A DNA stretch of 29,959 nt from Elysia marginata (lineage: Eukaryota > Mollusca > Gastropoda > Plakobranchidae), in NCBI GenBank assembly GCA_019649035.1, contig BMAT01005068.1, positions 42,865 to 72,823 of the forward strand, written 5' to 3'. Position numbers and translations under genes: made by a program. Below are positions 1 through 10,228 of this stretch, piece by piece; positions within the stretch are counted from its first letter, which is position 1, and every line of letters starts with the position of its first letter. The notes under the pieces were generated by a model that was not told the origin of the DNA, did not search any database, and saw only the letters and a program-made list of their open reading frames with translations.

Positions 1-1127
1 TTACGGCAGATTACCTTTTTCGTTTTTAAATGTAAGCTCAAAAAATAGATTTTGGAAATAAATTTGAGTGAAAGACAAGTGTTTTTAATTGAGCTTTCCT
101 TCAAGTTTTGTCAACTGGTGTCTGCCAGCTAGGCTAGTATCCATTTCAAATTTTCATGTAAAAAGGTAAACATTTTGTTGTGACGCGGTAGCAAAACTTT
201 TCAACCTCCATTCTAACGCTGTGCGTAAAATTTAATCGTTAGAAGTAATATTATATTTTTCAAGAAGAAATGGTGAGACTACCTCCTAATTGCCCTTTGA
301 CCGTTTTTATTCCGGCGTATAACCTTTAATGACCATCACCATAAACTGAGGATGTTAGAGTGGGAAGCTGATATTTCAAAGTTTAAAGCAAAGGCATGAC
401 AGTGATATGTTTGTTTGATCTTAAAGAATAGGACAAATAGTATTTCTATATTTATGAATAATTGGTAGCTTTTTAAAAAGAAAACGACATACAAATGTAT
501 TTCAAAAGAAAGATGTGTCCACCCACATGGCCATGTTTTTTTATGAGTTTTGGGTTGATTTGTTTTGTATTCAAAACTATACGAGTTTTTTTCTCAGCTC
601 TTTGTTTTTTTTCATTTGCAGAAAAGAAAAAGAAAAAAATAACTAGGTGCTTTGTGGAGACATTGATTTTTAGAGAACTCTTTCCAACATAACTGCAGCA
701 GCTACTCAACTTAAAAATAATAAAAGACAAAATAAAACATGTAATCAATCACTGAAAAAGAAAAAAAAATCGCAAAGAAAGTTAACATGGTGATTCAAAA
801 ATGAATAAATCTAATCAAAGCGGAAGAAACACGTCCAAGCGTATAAAAACTGCCATCAGTTGTTAAAGCCTCTATAAATTGAGAGATAAAAAGGGACAGA
901 ATCAAACAATACGCTCTTGATCTAAAAAACTAGAGCGCTCTTGCACAAAGCTCTCGTCTTAACATCTTAACTGGTCTTTACAGTTCTGTCACGTCTTTGA
1001 TTGAATTTTAGCATGCTCCTGAAAGCATAAATAAAACAACATGATTGAGAGGATATTTCCTAACGCAGTTATTTTCCGCGTCACTCATGAGGAAAAAACT
1101 GCTGTGGGTTTTTTTTCAAACAGTGAA

Positions 1128-1140
1128 AGGTCCTTGACCT
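1128..1140. promoter_or_regulatory. IR1-like nuclear-receptor motif
   Basis: The 13 bases read AGGTCC-T-TGACCT, an inverted repeat of the AGGTCA half-site with a 1-bp spacer and a single mismatch in the left arm. IR1 elements of this form are known to bind RXR-type heterodimers such as EcR/USP or FXR/RXR. No promoter is visible beside it, so function is inference and a chance match is possible. Confidence 0.2.
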
Positions 1141-2059
1141 GCAAAGTGCACACGATTGTTTTACCTTTTCTTTTTCTTTAGCTCTTTTTATTATGCTTTT
1201 TTTGTCTTTGCACTTGGAAAAAGATGGGCAAAATATTATATAGAAGTTTTCATTGTGCGAGGTTATCGCCCTGTAATTTGTTCAGTGTTACAGGCTGCAG
1301 CTCATGTCTAGGATGTTGTTTTTATTTCAATAATTTATAAAAATAATAAAAGAAATATATACATGGAATGTTGTAGACAAGTATTCACCCTAAACAAACT
1401 CAAATATTTCGAAGCTGCAAAAAGATGTAGATGTAGATTTATTTACCCGTGCGTTCGCTTCTTCCTTTGTATGCCACTTCCGAATGGTGCTAAATCGTTT
1501 GCCGGAAACCATGAATAAAAGAAATCCGGATATTAGAATATCTTTGGGTCTTTCCTTGGAGCAATATATCGAATGCAGGAATACCCACGGCTAGAATAAA
1601 AACAATTCGGAAAGGGAAATAATTTTCTTAAGACCTTGAACTGTTGCCAGGATGCTGCAAAATCAATCTGTAATAAAAGAAAAACACGAAAAGCGTAGCT
1701 CATTGATATTGAAGATGGAGGGCAAATAAAATACAAACAAAACATAGAGCCAGACAATGGAAAAGATACAAATCTGGCATTATAAGAAATGTGAGGATGG
1801 AATTTGGAAAGGTTTTAGATATCGTTGTTAGAAAGGAGAATAAAGATACGAGAAATAGGGCAATGAGGCAGGCTTTTTTAGCATTATTCAAGCTGTGCCA
1901 TTTGGGATGCGAGTGATACGCTACACACAATATGGCAGAATAGATAGTGGAGTCAGCCACTGAGCAATCAAAGATTAAAAGATTTTATGATAGAAAGATT
2001 TTAGAGGTATGAAATTAGCAGTGGAGAGAAGTTGGCTTTAATAAGAAATGTCCAAAATG

Positions 2060-2160
2060 TCTGCCTTTGGTATGATTCGAACCTTCGACTTACTGATGTG
2101 TCGTACCCACCGCCTCGTCTATTAGAGAAACATAGCTTATACCATGTCCCACTACGCTCC
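2060..2160 (-). repeat. tRNA-like, possible SINE head (degenerate)
   Basis: On the minus strand, GAGCGTAGTGG (2159-2149) resembles a pol III A box and GGTTCGAATC (2083-2074) matches a B box closely. They lie about 75 nt apart, which suits a class II tRNA or a tRNA-derived SINE. The T-arm stem around TTCGAAT pairs in only 3 of 5 positions and the rest of the cloverleaf is poor, so this is not an intact tRNA gene. A decayed tRNA pseudogene or SINE 5' region is the best reading. No A-tail or target-site duplication could be identified by eye. Confidence 0.33.
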
Positions 2161-2387
2161 TTGAACATATGCGGTAATTTCAAGAGATAGCGCTAACAAA
2201 CCATATGCACATTTTACTACGTGTCTTATCTGTACGCTATCCTAAATATCAAGAACAACAAAGAAAAGAGAGTAGAATTCTAAAATGAAATTAGAACTTG
2301 ATATGAGTATAATATTATGCGCAATTTAATGGTCAACAAAGTGAAAAATGCTCCCTACATATAAACTTTTTGTAAGTTACAATGACC

Positions 2388-2390
<3 letters not shown>

Positions 2391-2442
<52 letters not shown>
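2391..2442. repeat. (CT)n-(AT)n compound microsatellite
   Basis: An uninterrupted run of about 16 CT units passes directly into about 10 AT units. Because the two share the T, the junction is in phase, typical of compound dinucleotide microsatellites that arise by point mutation and slippage. Confidence 0.95.
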
Positions 2443-4002
2443 CTTGAGCTTAGAGTCGTGGATTTACACTTATATAAATAAATTGTAAAATTTAAAAAAA
2501 AATGAACCAGTAGATAAATAATAACTTTCAGAAAATGGTTGGGGCATTTTATACAAAGCAAAACATGAAAATGCTAATTTCTTATCTCAACCTTGAGAGT
2601 CCAGACAGTTTATTGATCATGAAACCACCCTGTTAATCTTACCGGGAGGTAATGTAATGATTTTTTTCCTCTCTGTGAGTTCATTTAAAATGCACTGACA
2701 TTAATTGTTGGAGACAGGAGGCGCTACACAAAAGCTTATATCAGAAAATAGACATAATGCGAGGGGTAAACGAGTATGGGCTGGACCTTTTTAAAGTTTG
2801 CCCCAGACATTTCAATGGCTGCTGTGTCATGAAAAATCGTACAAAGGAAAGAGTGGGTGAGGGTGGGGGTTGATTAATTATTTTTTTAGTTTCAACTAGT
2901 TTAAGAATGACCCTTAAAATTCAATGTATTTAAATTAGGGGATAGAGCACCTCGTGAGCTTAAAGAGAGAATGTATATTCACTTGTGAAAGGATCGTGAA
3001 AAAAAGCGTCATTCTTTATGGGTGAAACTTAGCAGGAAAAGAACATAGAGAAAGGCGTACGAGAAAGTAAAGTTAATGAGAAAAAAAAGAAAAGTAAGCG
3101 AACTGAAGCATTGTTTTATTTCTAAACATTGTAGAGAGAAATGGCATTTTAGTATTACATCGCACATTTTAAAATCGCATTGAGAACAATTTGCAACCAG
3201 GGGGGGGGGGGGGAATCAAGAAATTGAAAGAACTATCCTATAAAACATTACACGAAAATGACTAAATGTTGTAATAAATTTTAGTAGGTTACATTTAACA
3301 CGATGTCTTGTTTAAAGTGCAGGGAAGCAAAAAAAGACGCATAAAGTAGTATTAAAACATAGTGTTCGAGTTGTCGAAACATTTTAGGAAACGACATAAG
3401 AATAATAATAAGTTTATAAGTAAAGAAAATTATACGTTTACTACACGACGACTTATGCCTTCAGGTCTAAACTCCTAAACAAAAAAAAATTCTTTAGAAG
3501 ACGCGCACCCAAAAGACCTAGAACATTATTTTGAACAAGTTACATAAGGTAATAAATTACATTCCTCTGGCAGATTTAAGACTTGCAAAAAGCCGGTGGA
3601 TATCGGGTAGTAGAATCAAGGAAAGGCGTGCCAAAGCTTCCTCACGGGAGAGGGGTGGTGGGGGGGGCGTTGTGAAAAAGAGGCAGGTGATTTTTTTTCA
3701 GTCGCCTATTACAAAGTGATGGGTAACGAGAGAAAAGGAAGTATTGTTGAAGAAATTGTAAAAGCCATAAAAGAAGAAAAAAAATCGGTCAAGGAAATCG
3801 CTTTTAAATCCTTGAAATGTATCATTTTTGCAAAGTTTTACTCAAAGATTTTCATCTAGATTCAAGCGCCACCCCGACTTTCTATGTATAAGTTTCTATT
3901 TAGTTGCTTGATACTTTAATACTCTTAGTAAACTCATGGGTTTAAATATTAAATGACAAGTTCTTTCGCTCAATGCATAAAATTTGGATGCCATAATGGG
4001 TA
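2443..4002. other. AT-rich noncoding stretch
   Basis: Unique sequence without a recognisable gene. A 62-codon frame at 3531-3719 encodes only a K/R/S/G-rich peptide created by a purine-rich, G-run segment and is not a credible protein. Two G-rich patches occur, 3200-3213 and about 3652-3667. Confidence 0.55.
3200..3213 (+). repeat. G14 homopolymer
   Basis: Fourteen consecutive G on the plus strand in an AT-rich context. Runs of this length can form G-quadruplex-like structures and are error-prone in sequencing, so the exact count is uncertain. Confidence 0.85.
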
Positions 4003-4120
4003 AGGCCACTTAATAATAATTATTAGTGTAATGACGATAAATAATAATAACTATTATTATTATAATAATAATAACAATAATAATAACAATTATTAATATT
4101 ATTATTAATTTAACAATAAA
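4003..4120. repeat. Imperfect AAT/ATT-rich tract
   Basis: Blocks of AAT on the plus strand alternate with blocks of ATT, giving several self-complementary segments such as the AATAATAA / TTATTATT pair near 4041-4062. It is a degenerate trinucleotide microsatellite that could fold into AT hairpins. It precedes the AGT array by about 140 bp. Confidence 0.75.
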
Positions 4121-4259
4121 AAAATAGAAAATAATATGGCCTAAAACATTTGTAATCATGACGAAAAATAAAAAATCAACAAAAATAATGCTAGCCTAAT
4201 ATTATTGATAACAATAGCCTACAATGAAATATAATGTTATAATTATAATTAAAAAAACT

Positions 4260-4268
4260 AGTAGTAGT

Positions 4269-4350
<82 letters not shown>

Positions 4351-4403
4351 ATAATAATAATAATAGTAGTAGTAGTAATAGTGGTGGTGGTGGTGGTGGT
4401 AGT
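4260..4403. repeat. 48-unit in-phase compound (AGT) microsatellite
   Basis: The array keeps an exact 3-bp period over 144 bp with no indel. The unit order is AGT x3, AGC x6, AGT x21, AAT x5, AGT x4, AAT x1, AGT x1, GGT x6, AGT x1. Each variant differs from AGT by one base, so point-mutated units appear to have been amplified in blocks. The poly-Ser/Asn/Gly reading on the plus strand and the poly-Leu and poly-Tyr readings on the minus strand are by-products, not proteins. Confidence 0.97.
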
Positions 4404-5411
4404 AAAAATAATAACAATTAAATTTACAACGATCGATTGTTTTGTTTGTCATGCTGTGTTTTCAGGCGCTATTTAAAACAATGCATGGAATAACATGACA
4501 TGAACAAAATAAAAAAAAGACATGACAAACAAAGTGCTGGTCTCTTGAGAATCTTTAACAAAATAAAGTTTTGTTGAGTTTATTAAATAAATCAGAAAGG
4601 GCATCCAGGGAGGGCTGCCATCCTCATGCTTCGTTCACGTGACAAGGAAGAAACATGAGTGATTAAAAATAAAATATAGAAGAAAAAAACCCAAAGGTTA
4701 TGTTTTCACGTGCTAGCTGGCAAACTCGGCCATGACCCGCATTTCATTTTGGGCTTTTCCTGTCCCAAAGAGAATTGGATTTTGGCATCAGATGCCACAC
4801 CCCCTGGCCCAAGCCTTTTGTTGCGCAGAAGATTGATTTGAAACGCGAGAGATCATCGTCCGCGTTATTGTCACACGTTATAAAAGTTCGCCCTGCTTTA
4901 AAAAAAAGGAGCAGGAAACAAAAACAAAACAAAAAAACAAGAAAAAGAAATTTCTGAGGGTTGCACAAGAGCGCTTCGTAACGCCAAGGATAACAAGAAA
5001 AATTAAGACTTTTTTGTGTGTATTCTTGTGTGATTGTACTCCTTCATTTTTGTTCATCCCTACCCAACCTCGTTGTTTTGTTTGGTTTATGTGGGCATGT
5101 ATTCTGTGGGGTTACTACAAACGTTTGAAGGGTGGAGTTGATGTGGAGGTAGTGGTTTAGTGTAGATCCAAACAGGGATTCTAACAAAATGAAAAGGATT
5201 CACTTAAATCCTCAGGAATTTCACAAAGCAAAGAGATAATTGAAAAAAAAGTAAAATAAATACCGTTGACAAGGCTTTGAATTCAGTGGCCATAAAATTG
5301 TTAGCAACAGTAATTCCAAGCAAGGTTTAAGTCACATTACTCAATAATATACTACCGCTTATTATATTGCTTTGAGCAGTTTTCCACATATTCTTTTTTA
5401 CCTTCTGTTTA

Positions 5412-5618
5412 ACCTTGATAATTATTTTTTGAACCATTTGGATGTAATGATTTTTCATCGCAGTTCGTAAGTGTCACAGTTTGTTTTATCCCCTGAATCC
5501 AATCACCTTGAAGGCAGCAGTGACTTAACCAGGTATTAGGGCTGGTAATTTTCCCTGTCTGCACCAGGTTGTTGTACTCAAGCAAGGCATTAATGCTCTC
5601 AGGCCGTTGCCACCAGGA
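5412..5618 (-). other. Unassigned open frame in a GC-richer island
   Basis: On the minus strand a frame of 69 codons runs between a TGA at 5621-5619 and a TAA at 5411-5409. It has no ATG and a mixed, protein-like composition (for example NALLEYNNLVQTGKITSPNT). The underlying DNA is clearly richer in G+C than its surroundings. I recognise no family. The upstream side on this strand is A-rich, with no polypyrimidine tract, so it does not look like a spliced exon. It could be a fragment of an old repeat, a decayed exon or chance; open runs of this length are expected several times in 30 kb. Confidence 0.15.
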
Positions 5619-5840
5619 TCATTTTTTTTTATTTTTGCCACATTACGAAGTGGAGTAGTAGGTCATTGTTCTAAACATATTGGTCAATAAACATACAAAG
5701 CAGCCAACAGACTTTCAGGCAGTTGGTGTAAAGCCTCAGCGCTGAACCCGGAAGCTTCAAAGTGAAGAACATTCGTTTTGTTTTTATAACCGACTTGGAA
5801 ACGGAAACGTGTAGATCTGTTCACGAAAACAAAGAATCTA

Positions 5841-5856
5841 GTGTGTGTGTGTGTGT
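5841..5856. repeat. (GT)8 microsatellite
   Basis: Eight uninterrupted GT units. Confidence 0.9.
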
Positions 5857-7161
5857 ACAAACTTATACATGTCTATTAATTAGACTCGATAAAATATTCT
5901 TCATGTGTAACATCCAATTTGTATTTTCCTCTTGTTTATATTTCAAGAAATTTAAAAAAGCTTATATGAGGCTTAAAAAGCTTCAGCAATATGTTCTTCC
6001 ATTTAAGCTGTCTAACTATAACTATTTTTTAGAAAATTCTCTATAATGGACACTCACGTTAAATGGCCTTGGAGGTGAACAATAAAGTATAAAGGTTCTG
6101 TCTCTTTAAAAAATGCAAAGACTTTAGATAAAAGCTCTTCAAACAGTTCAATGAACTTTGCTCAAAATAAAACCCAATAACTTTAACTTAACATAAAGTT
6201 AACTTTTGGTCCCTGCTCTTTTTTCATAATGCAATTGCTTAATATAAGCTTTTTTGATTGAACCCAAAGGGGTCTATCTTAACAAAATGACACTGTATTT
6301 TGAAAATTCGAATGCCAACGAGGTAATTGTTTCATGTTATTGACATTTAAAGTTAATCTTTAAGTTCAAACTTAAGTATGACCACATAAAGTGGAGGCAT
6401 GGGCATGGGCAACAGATTGTGGTGTGCAAAAGACAATACATGGTGAATTAAATTTAATTTTTTCTACGTCTCTCAGAGAAATCATTTATAGCTCTTTCTT
6501 TTTTCTTTATATTCTCGCCGCATATTTTCTTATGCATTTTAGGTTGATTGTCTCTGAACGTTTGATTAGATCTGCCCAAAGCACTGTCTTTGTCCCTTTG
6601 AATATGGGTCAATAGCATGCACGCTGATTTATCGGGGCTGAATGCACAACCAAAAAATTAGTTCACCAGAAATTTCCAAGCTTGTGCACTCCGGATGCAC
6701 GAAAAGATAAAAAAAAGAAGACAACTGCATTAATATTGATTACGCATGTCAAGCTCCCCTTGAAGGCTGCTTTATGACAAAAAGAGGATTGCGTTAAGGT
6801 TTGGAATAAAGCCATGCTTATAAACAGAAAAGCTCACCCGAACAAAAAAGGCTCTTATTGTGAAACAAAAAGCAACATTGAGCTTAAAGGTATGTGAAAA
6901 ACTCGTATTGCTCACAATAAAGATAAGTAATATTGATAATTCTCTTTTCCTCTGTAACCGACAGAGAGTTAAACGTTCTGAAATGATAAGTTTAGCCTTT
7001 TGAAACAAAAAACTATGTTACCAAAGAATTTAGATCAGTTTTTCTAAACATTTGCACTGACACCGATACGAAATAACAGTCTTTCGAAAGTTGACGCTAA
7101 ATTTTTTGATAATGTTCAATTGGTAAACGAGATGCAAACCATTTTTTGGAATGGGCAAAAG

Positions 7162-7176
7162 GTGTGTGTGTGTGTG
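7162..7176. repeat. (GT)7 microsatellite
   Basis: Seven GT units plus a final G, followed by a short G-rich piece (GAGGGGGG). Confidence 0.85.
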
Positions 7177-7629
7177 AGGGGGGTTTCAAAGAGACAATGA
7201 GACAGTGGGGAACGTTTTATTCCTTCAGATATTGGGGTTATGAATTTTGAAACTATAATTATAGAACACATTGGAGACCATAATATGGATGAAGAAATAT
7301 TGGCGAGGATGTCGATAAAATTTGTTTGAAGTGCTCTATGAATAAAGGATGTTTTCAGATTGAGTTTTGAAAAAACAGCTTTTACTGTGATTGTGTATGA
7401 TCAGTGTAAATTTATGATTTAGTACAGTAGAGTGAAAATCTTAAACATTGAAAGAAACGTAAACATCACCAGTGTGTTTAAGCTGGATTTAAAGAAATGC
7501 AGTAAATGACAAGATGAACTTGTCCAAGCAAACATTCATTTTGAGTTGCCTAGCTGTTGACATGCGCAAGCAAAAGCTGCGTCTACAAAGATTAGAGAAA
7601 AATGTATGAAGCATAACGTAGCAGGCTGA

Positions 7630-7833
7630 ATGGCTTCACAAAGGTGTGGACTGCAATCTGTTGCATTGAATAGCCGACCACCTCTCACTGGTCAGAGACG
7701 GACCTTCTCGCACCGGTCAAAGAGAAGCCATCATCCAGTACGCGAGCTGACACATAGGAGAAATTCCCACGGTCTAAGCTTCTTCTTCTTTATAAATGAC
7801 CAAAACCATTTTTCACAGAATGAGCGATCATAG
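7630..7833 (+). other. Short ORF in a GC-richer island, unassigned
   Basis: The 67-codon ATG frame encodes a basic peptide rich in R, S and H in its first 55 residues. The underlying DNA is nearer 50% G+C than its surroundings. Within it, CACTGGTCAGAGA (7686-7698) and CACCGGTCAAAGA (7710-7722) form an imperfect direct repeat. There is no recognisable domain, signal peptide or membrane segment, and the C-terminal part is low complexity (SFFFFIN). It is more likely an old repeat fragment or chance than a gene. Confidence 0.12.
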
Positions 7834-8280
7834 TCCGTGTCTTTTGTTAGCCTCTCTTTCATGGGATGATGGGAGGCCAGAGTTCATGCGATTGAAAACG
7901 CAAGGAGAAAAGAGCCAGTGCAAAGAGATGGAAGAATAGGATGGGAATAACATCAAGACCAAAATAATAATGTTGGAGACGATAAAACGGAGGGTTTGGT
8001 TTGAAGTCTGGGTGATTATAGTAAGAAAGGATGAGAGCAGGTGGCATGTATGGAAAGAGTTCCTACAAGTGTGGGAAAGGCAAATCTTAATGTTTTTAGG
8101 GCGCAAAAAACGCATCTAAAATTGTTATTATCAGAGACACTATAAACATTGGGAATATTTCCAAGACATGATTGTGTAGAGATAGAGACGACTAAATATG
8201 CATAATACGAGAAGAGATTAAGAATAGAATTTAGTGCATGTGTTGATATTGTTAAGGAAAACCCTAAAAGAAGCATCACA

Positions 8281-8284
<4 letters not shown>

Positions 8285-8328
<44 letters not shown>

Positions 8329-8354
8329 AAGAGAAAGAGAGAGAGAAAGAAAGA
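8285..8354. repeat. (GA)n microsatellite, imperfect 3' end
   Basis: About 20 uninterrupted GA units (8285-8326) followed by GAAA/GAGA variants. The 134- and 69-codon minus-strand frames across it encode Ser/Leu runs that come from the CT repeat and are not genes. Confidence 0.95.
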
Positions 8355-8885
8355 GTTGAAAGCAAAAATAAACACACCTGCATGCTGAAAGTGAAAATTT
8401 TTCAGTTTGGGTTTGGACATGCCACAAAATGAAATGTTAAAATCTTCAATAAACTGTGTAAGTAATCAATAATGAAATAGTGGACCATTAGATTCTGCAT
8501 ATGAAATGGATAAGAGACAAAAGCAAAAAGCAAATGTGTGTATGACAAAATGAGTGTGTATTTATTTAGTGATAACTTTGAAAATCCAATAGCAAAACCT
8601 GTCCTGATATCTTATTTTATAGGCTGCATGTATAAATTCTTATTAGGCCACATGAAAATGCCAACCAACAAAATATTGTTGATAAAATGAGGCCAAATCC
8701 TGATTCTTTGTAAAGTTACATCTGCCCGTACCAAACATAGTTTATTGCCTCTTGTTGGATCCATTGAAAAGCTTGGCATCTTCTTTGTCCACCACCCACG
8801 GACGCCCAGCATCACCTACTTATTACTTGTGTTTTGGAACATCCGCTTAACCCATCCTATCTCCTACATTTTTAGCTCAACATCA

Positions 8886-9066
8886 CCAAACCACACGGTT
8901 TTATGAGCGCTCACCACTAGCAAGTCCAGATGTCGTGAAACCAGAGGTCAAACTCGTGTTGGCGCGCACCTGGAACTGACGTTAAAGACAGACGCTCAGT
9001 GATTGGACGCTCATCGTGAGCCCTCGCTCTATATAGAGGTCGCGCTGTCCACCTCTTAACAATCAC
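8886..9066 (+). promoter_or_regulatory. Candidate TATA-containing core promoter
   Basis: This segment has far more CpG than its surroundings, about a dozen in 170 bp. It carries GATTGG (9001-9006, an inverted CCAAT box) and CTATATAGAGG (9029-9039, a TATA box), about 25 bp apart. An AGGTCA half-site (8945-8950), a TGACGTTA CRE-like site (about 8978-8985) and two copies of GACGCTCA (in 8991-9013) lie upstream. A start site near 9060-9065 would fit TATA spacing; TCACAT at 9063-9068 is a weak initiator. The first ATG downstream is at 9121. Because CTATATAG is a palindrome the strand is not fixed; plus is preferred because the inverted CCAAT lies upstream on that strand. No transcript evidence is available. 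Confidence 0.4.
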
Positions 9067-9120
9067 ATATAGCATAATTGAGATTGTCATAACGGTGATT
9101 TGAATATTTCTGTGGCAAAA

Positions 9121-9150
9121 ATGACTGAAAAATCTGTGCTCGCATCGTAA
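9121..9150 (+). other. Possible short first coding exon (MTEKSVLAS)
   Basis: The first ATG downstream of the candidate promoter has a favourable context (A at -3, within AAAAATGA). It reads nine codons, MTEKSVLAS, before TAA. A GT at 9147-9148 (CGTAATGT) could act as a splice donor just before the stop. So this could be the 5' coding tip of an intron-containing gene, a short upstream ORF, or nothing. The donor match is only moderate and no partner exon was identified. Confidence 0.12.
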
Positions 9151-10164
9151 TGTATTACAAATACATCAAGGTATAATATATACACATTAACATCAATCAG
9201 TAAAAAATGTCGTCCTTAGCTTATTGGATTAACACTTTTGTTTTGTAAGAAAGGATTAGATAGTCTGGAGATTTTCAGATTTGCCGCTCTTTGATTTTTA
9301 TAACTCTGATGGTCGTGTTGTGACATTTCAGAGAATATTAATATACGATTTTTACTTCCCTTACTACTCATTCCTTCTCCCCTTGACCTCTTCTTATCTT
9401 TTTTCGATTCTTTCTCCTTTCGTACTTTTGCTTGGTAATCAGTTAAACTTATATCTCTTTCTATGTATGTCTTCTTTTCTCATATATCTGGCCTTAAAGA
9501 CACTCTCATATCGTTCCCACTCTTTCCCTTCTCTTTCTCTGATACCAAATTTTCTAAAGTTATGCTTTAGTAATCCATTAAGCATTTATTAATAAAAGTA
9601 CCACAAACCTTTAAAAACGTACTAATAAAGAAAACAGTTTCTTGAACAATTATCATAATTCTGCAAACAAAACATGTATGGATAAAAGCATAGCTAAACA
9701 GGGATACTGCCAATTGCATGCGACCTTAACCATTAATATGTTTTCTCTACTTCTCTTTCTAAACATATCTATTCCGTGATGTAAAATATTGGTAAAAATG
9801 AAAAACAGAAAGATAAAAATAGAGTTTCTGAATTTCCGAAAACACACTGGACAAAATCTACCCAGTTTGATAAATTTAAGTTTTGAAACCAAAACTGTGT
9901 GAGAAGTGGAAAGATGTTAACATCTTGAAAAATAGGAGTTTCCTCTTATAAAACATTTTTTTTTGTATGAAACTAGTCTTGTAATGTACAAAATTGTCTT
10001 TATGTTATAATCATATTGTCTTTACCTTTTATTTCTTTTGTAATCAAAGCCACAAATTTATAGATTTATTCACAACAAAAAGTATTGCAATTTTGTCAAT
10101 AAATCACGCTTTGTTTTGAAGAATATGTAGAAAGTATGCATGTAGATAAACATTCAGAAAAACT
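9151..10164. other. AT-rich noncoding stretch
   Basis: The 103-codon frame at 9281-9592 is a pyrimidine-rich F/L/S/Y translation of a degraded CT-rich tract (about 9350-9545) with no domain. Nothing else is recognisable. Confidence 0.55.
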
Positions 10165-10165
10165 T

Positions 10166-10228
10166 GGAGAAAGAAAGAGAGAGAGACAGAGAAAGAAAAG
10201 AGAGAGAAAGAAAGTGAGAGGGAGAAAA
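10166..10228. repeat. Degenerate GA/GAAA purine tract
   Basis: A pure-purine or nearly pure-purine run of GAGA and GAAA units with a few C and T interruptions, most likely an aged GA microsatellite. Confidence 0.85.

Larger units (their letters stand above)
1..2390. other. AT-rich unique noncoding stretch
   Basis: No reading frame here exceeds about 90 codons. Those that exist have low-complexity K/F/S-rich translations typical of AT-rich noncoding DNA. The stretch contains short T and A runs, a TATAAAA at 842-848 without other promoter context, an IR1-like motif and a tRNA-like segment, both listed separately. I see no exon with a convincing splice-site pair. Confidence 0.6.
4404..8284. other. 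AT-rich noncoding stretch with small GC-richer islands
   Basis: No gene is recognisable in this interval of nearly 3.9 kb. GC-richer pieces occur at about 4780-4880, 5490-5620 and 7640-7770. Two short GT arrays are present, (GT)8 at 5841-5856 and (GT)7 at 7162-7176. TCACGTGA, an E-box palindrome, occurs at 4635-4642. The reading frames longer than 60 codons have no recognisable domain. Confidence 0.5.

Noticed and set aside
2060-2160. Intact tRNA gene
   Set aside because: T-arm and acceptor pairing are poor although the B box is good; kept only as a tRNA-like repeat.
4202-4452. Poly-Ser, poly-Leu and poly-Tyr reading frames
   Set aside because: All three are translations of the same trinucleotide microsatellite.
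4465-4478. GGCGCTATTTAAA as a LINE/SINE 3' tail
   Set aside because: It resembles tails of the GGCGCTATATAA type, but no element body precedes it; the upstream sequence is a microsatellite.
8016-8427. 134- and 69-codon minus-strand frames
   Set aside because: The longest stretches are Ser/Leu runs from the GA/CT array; the rest has no domain and no exon structure.
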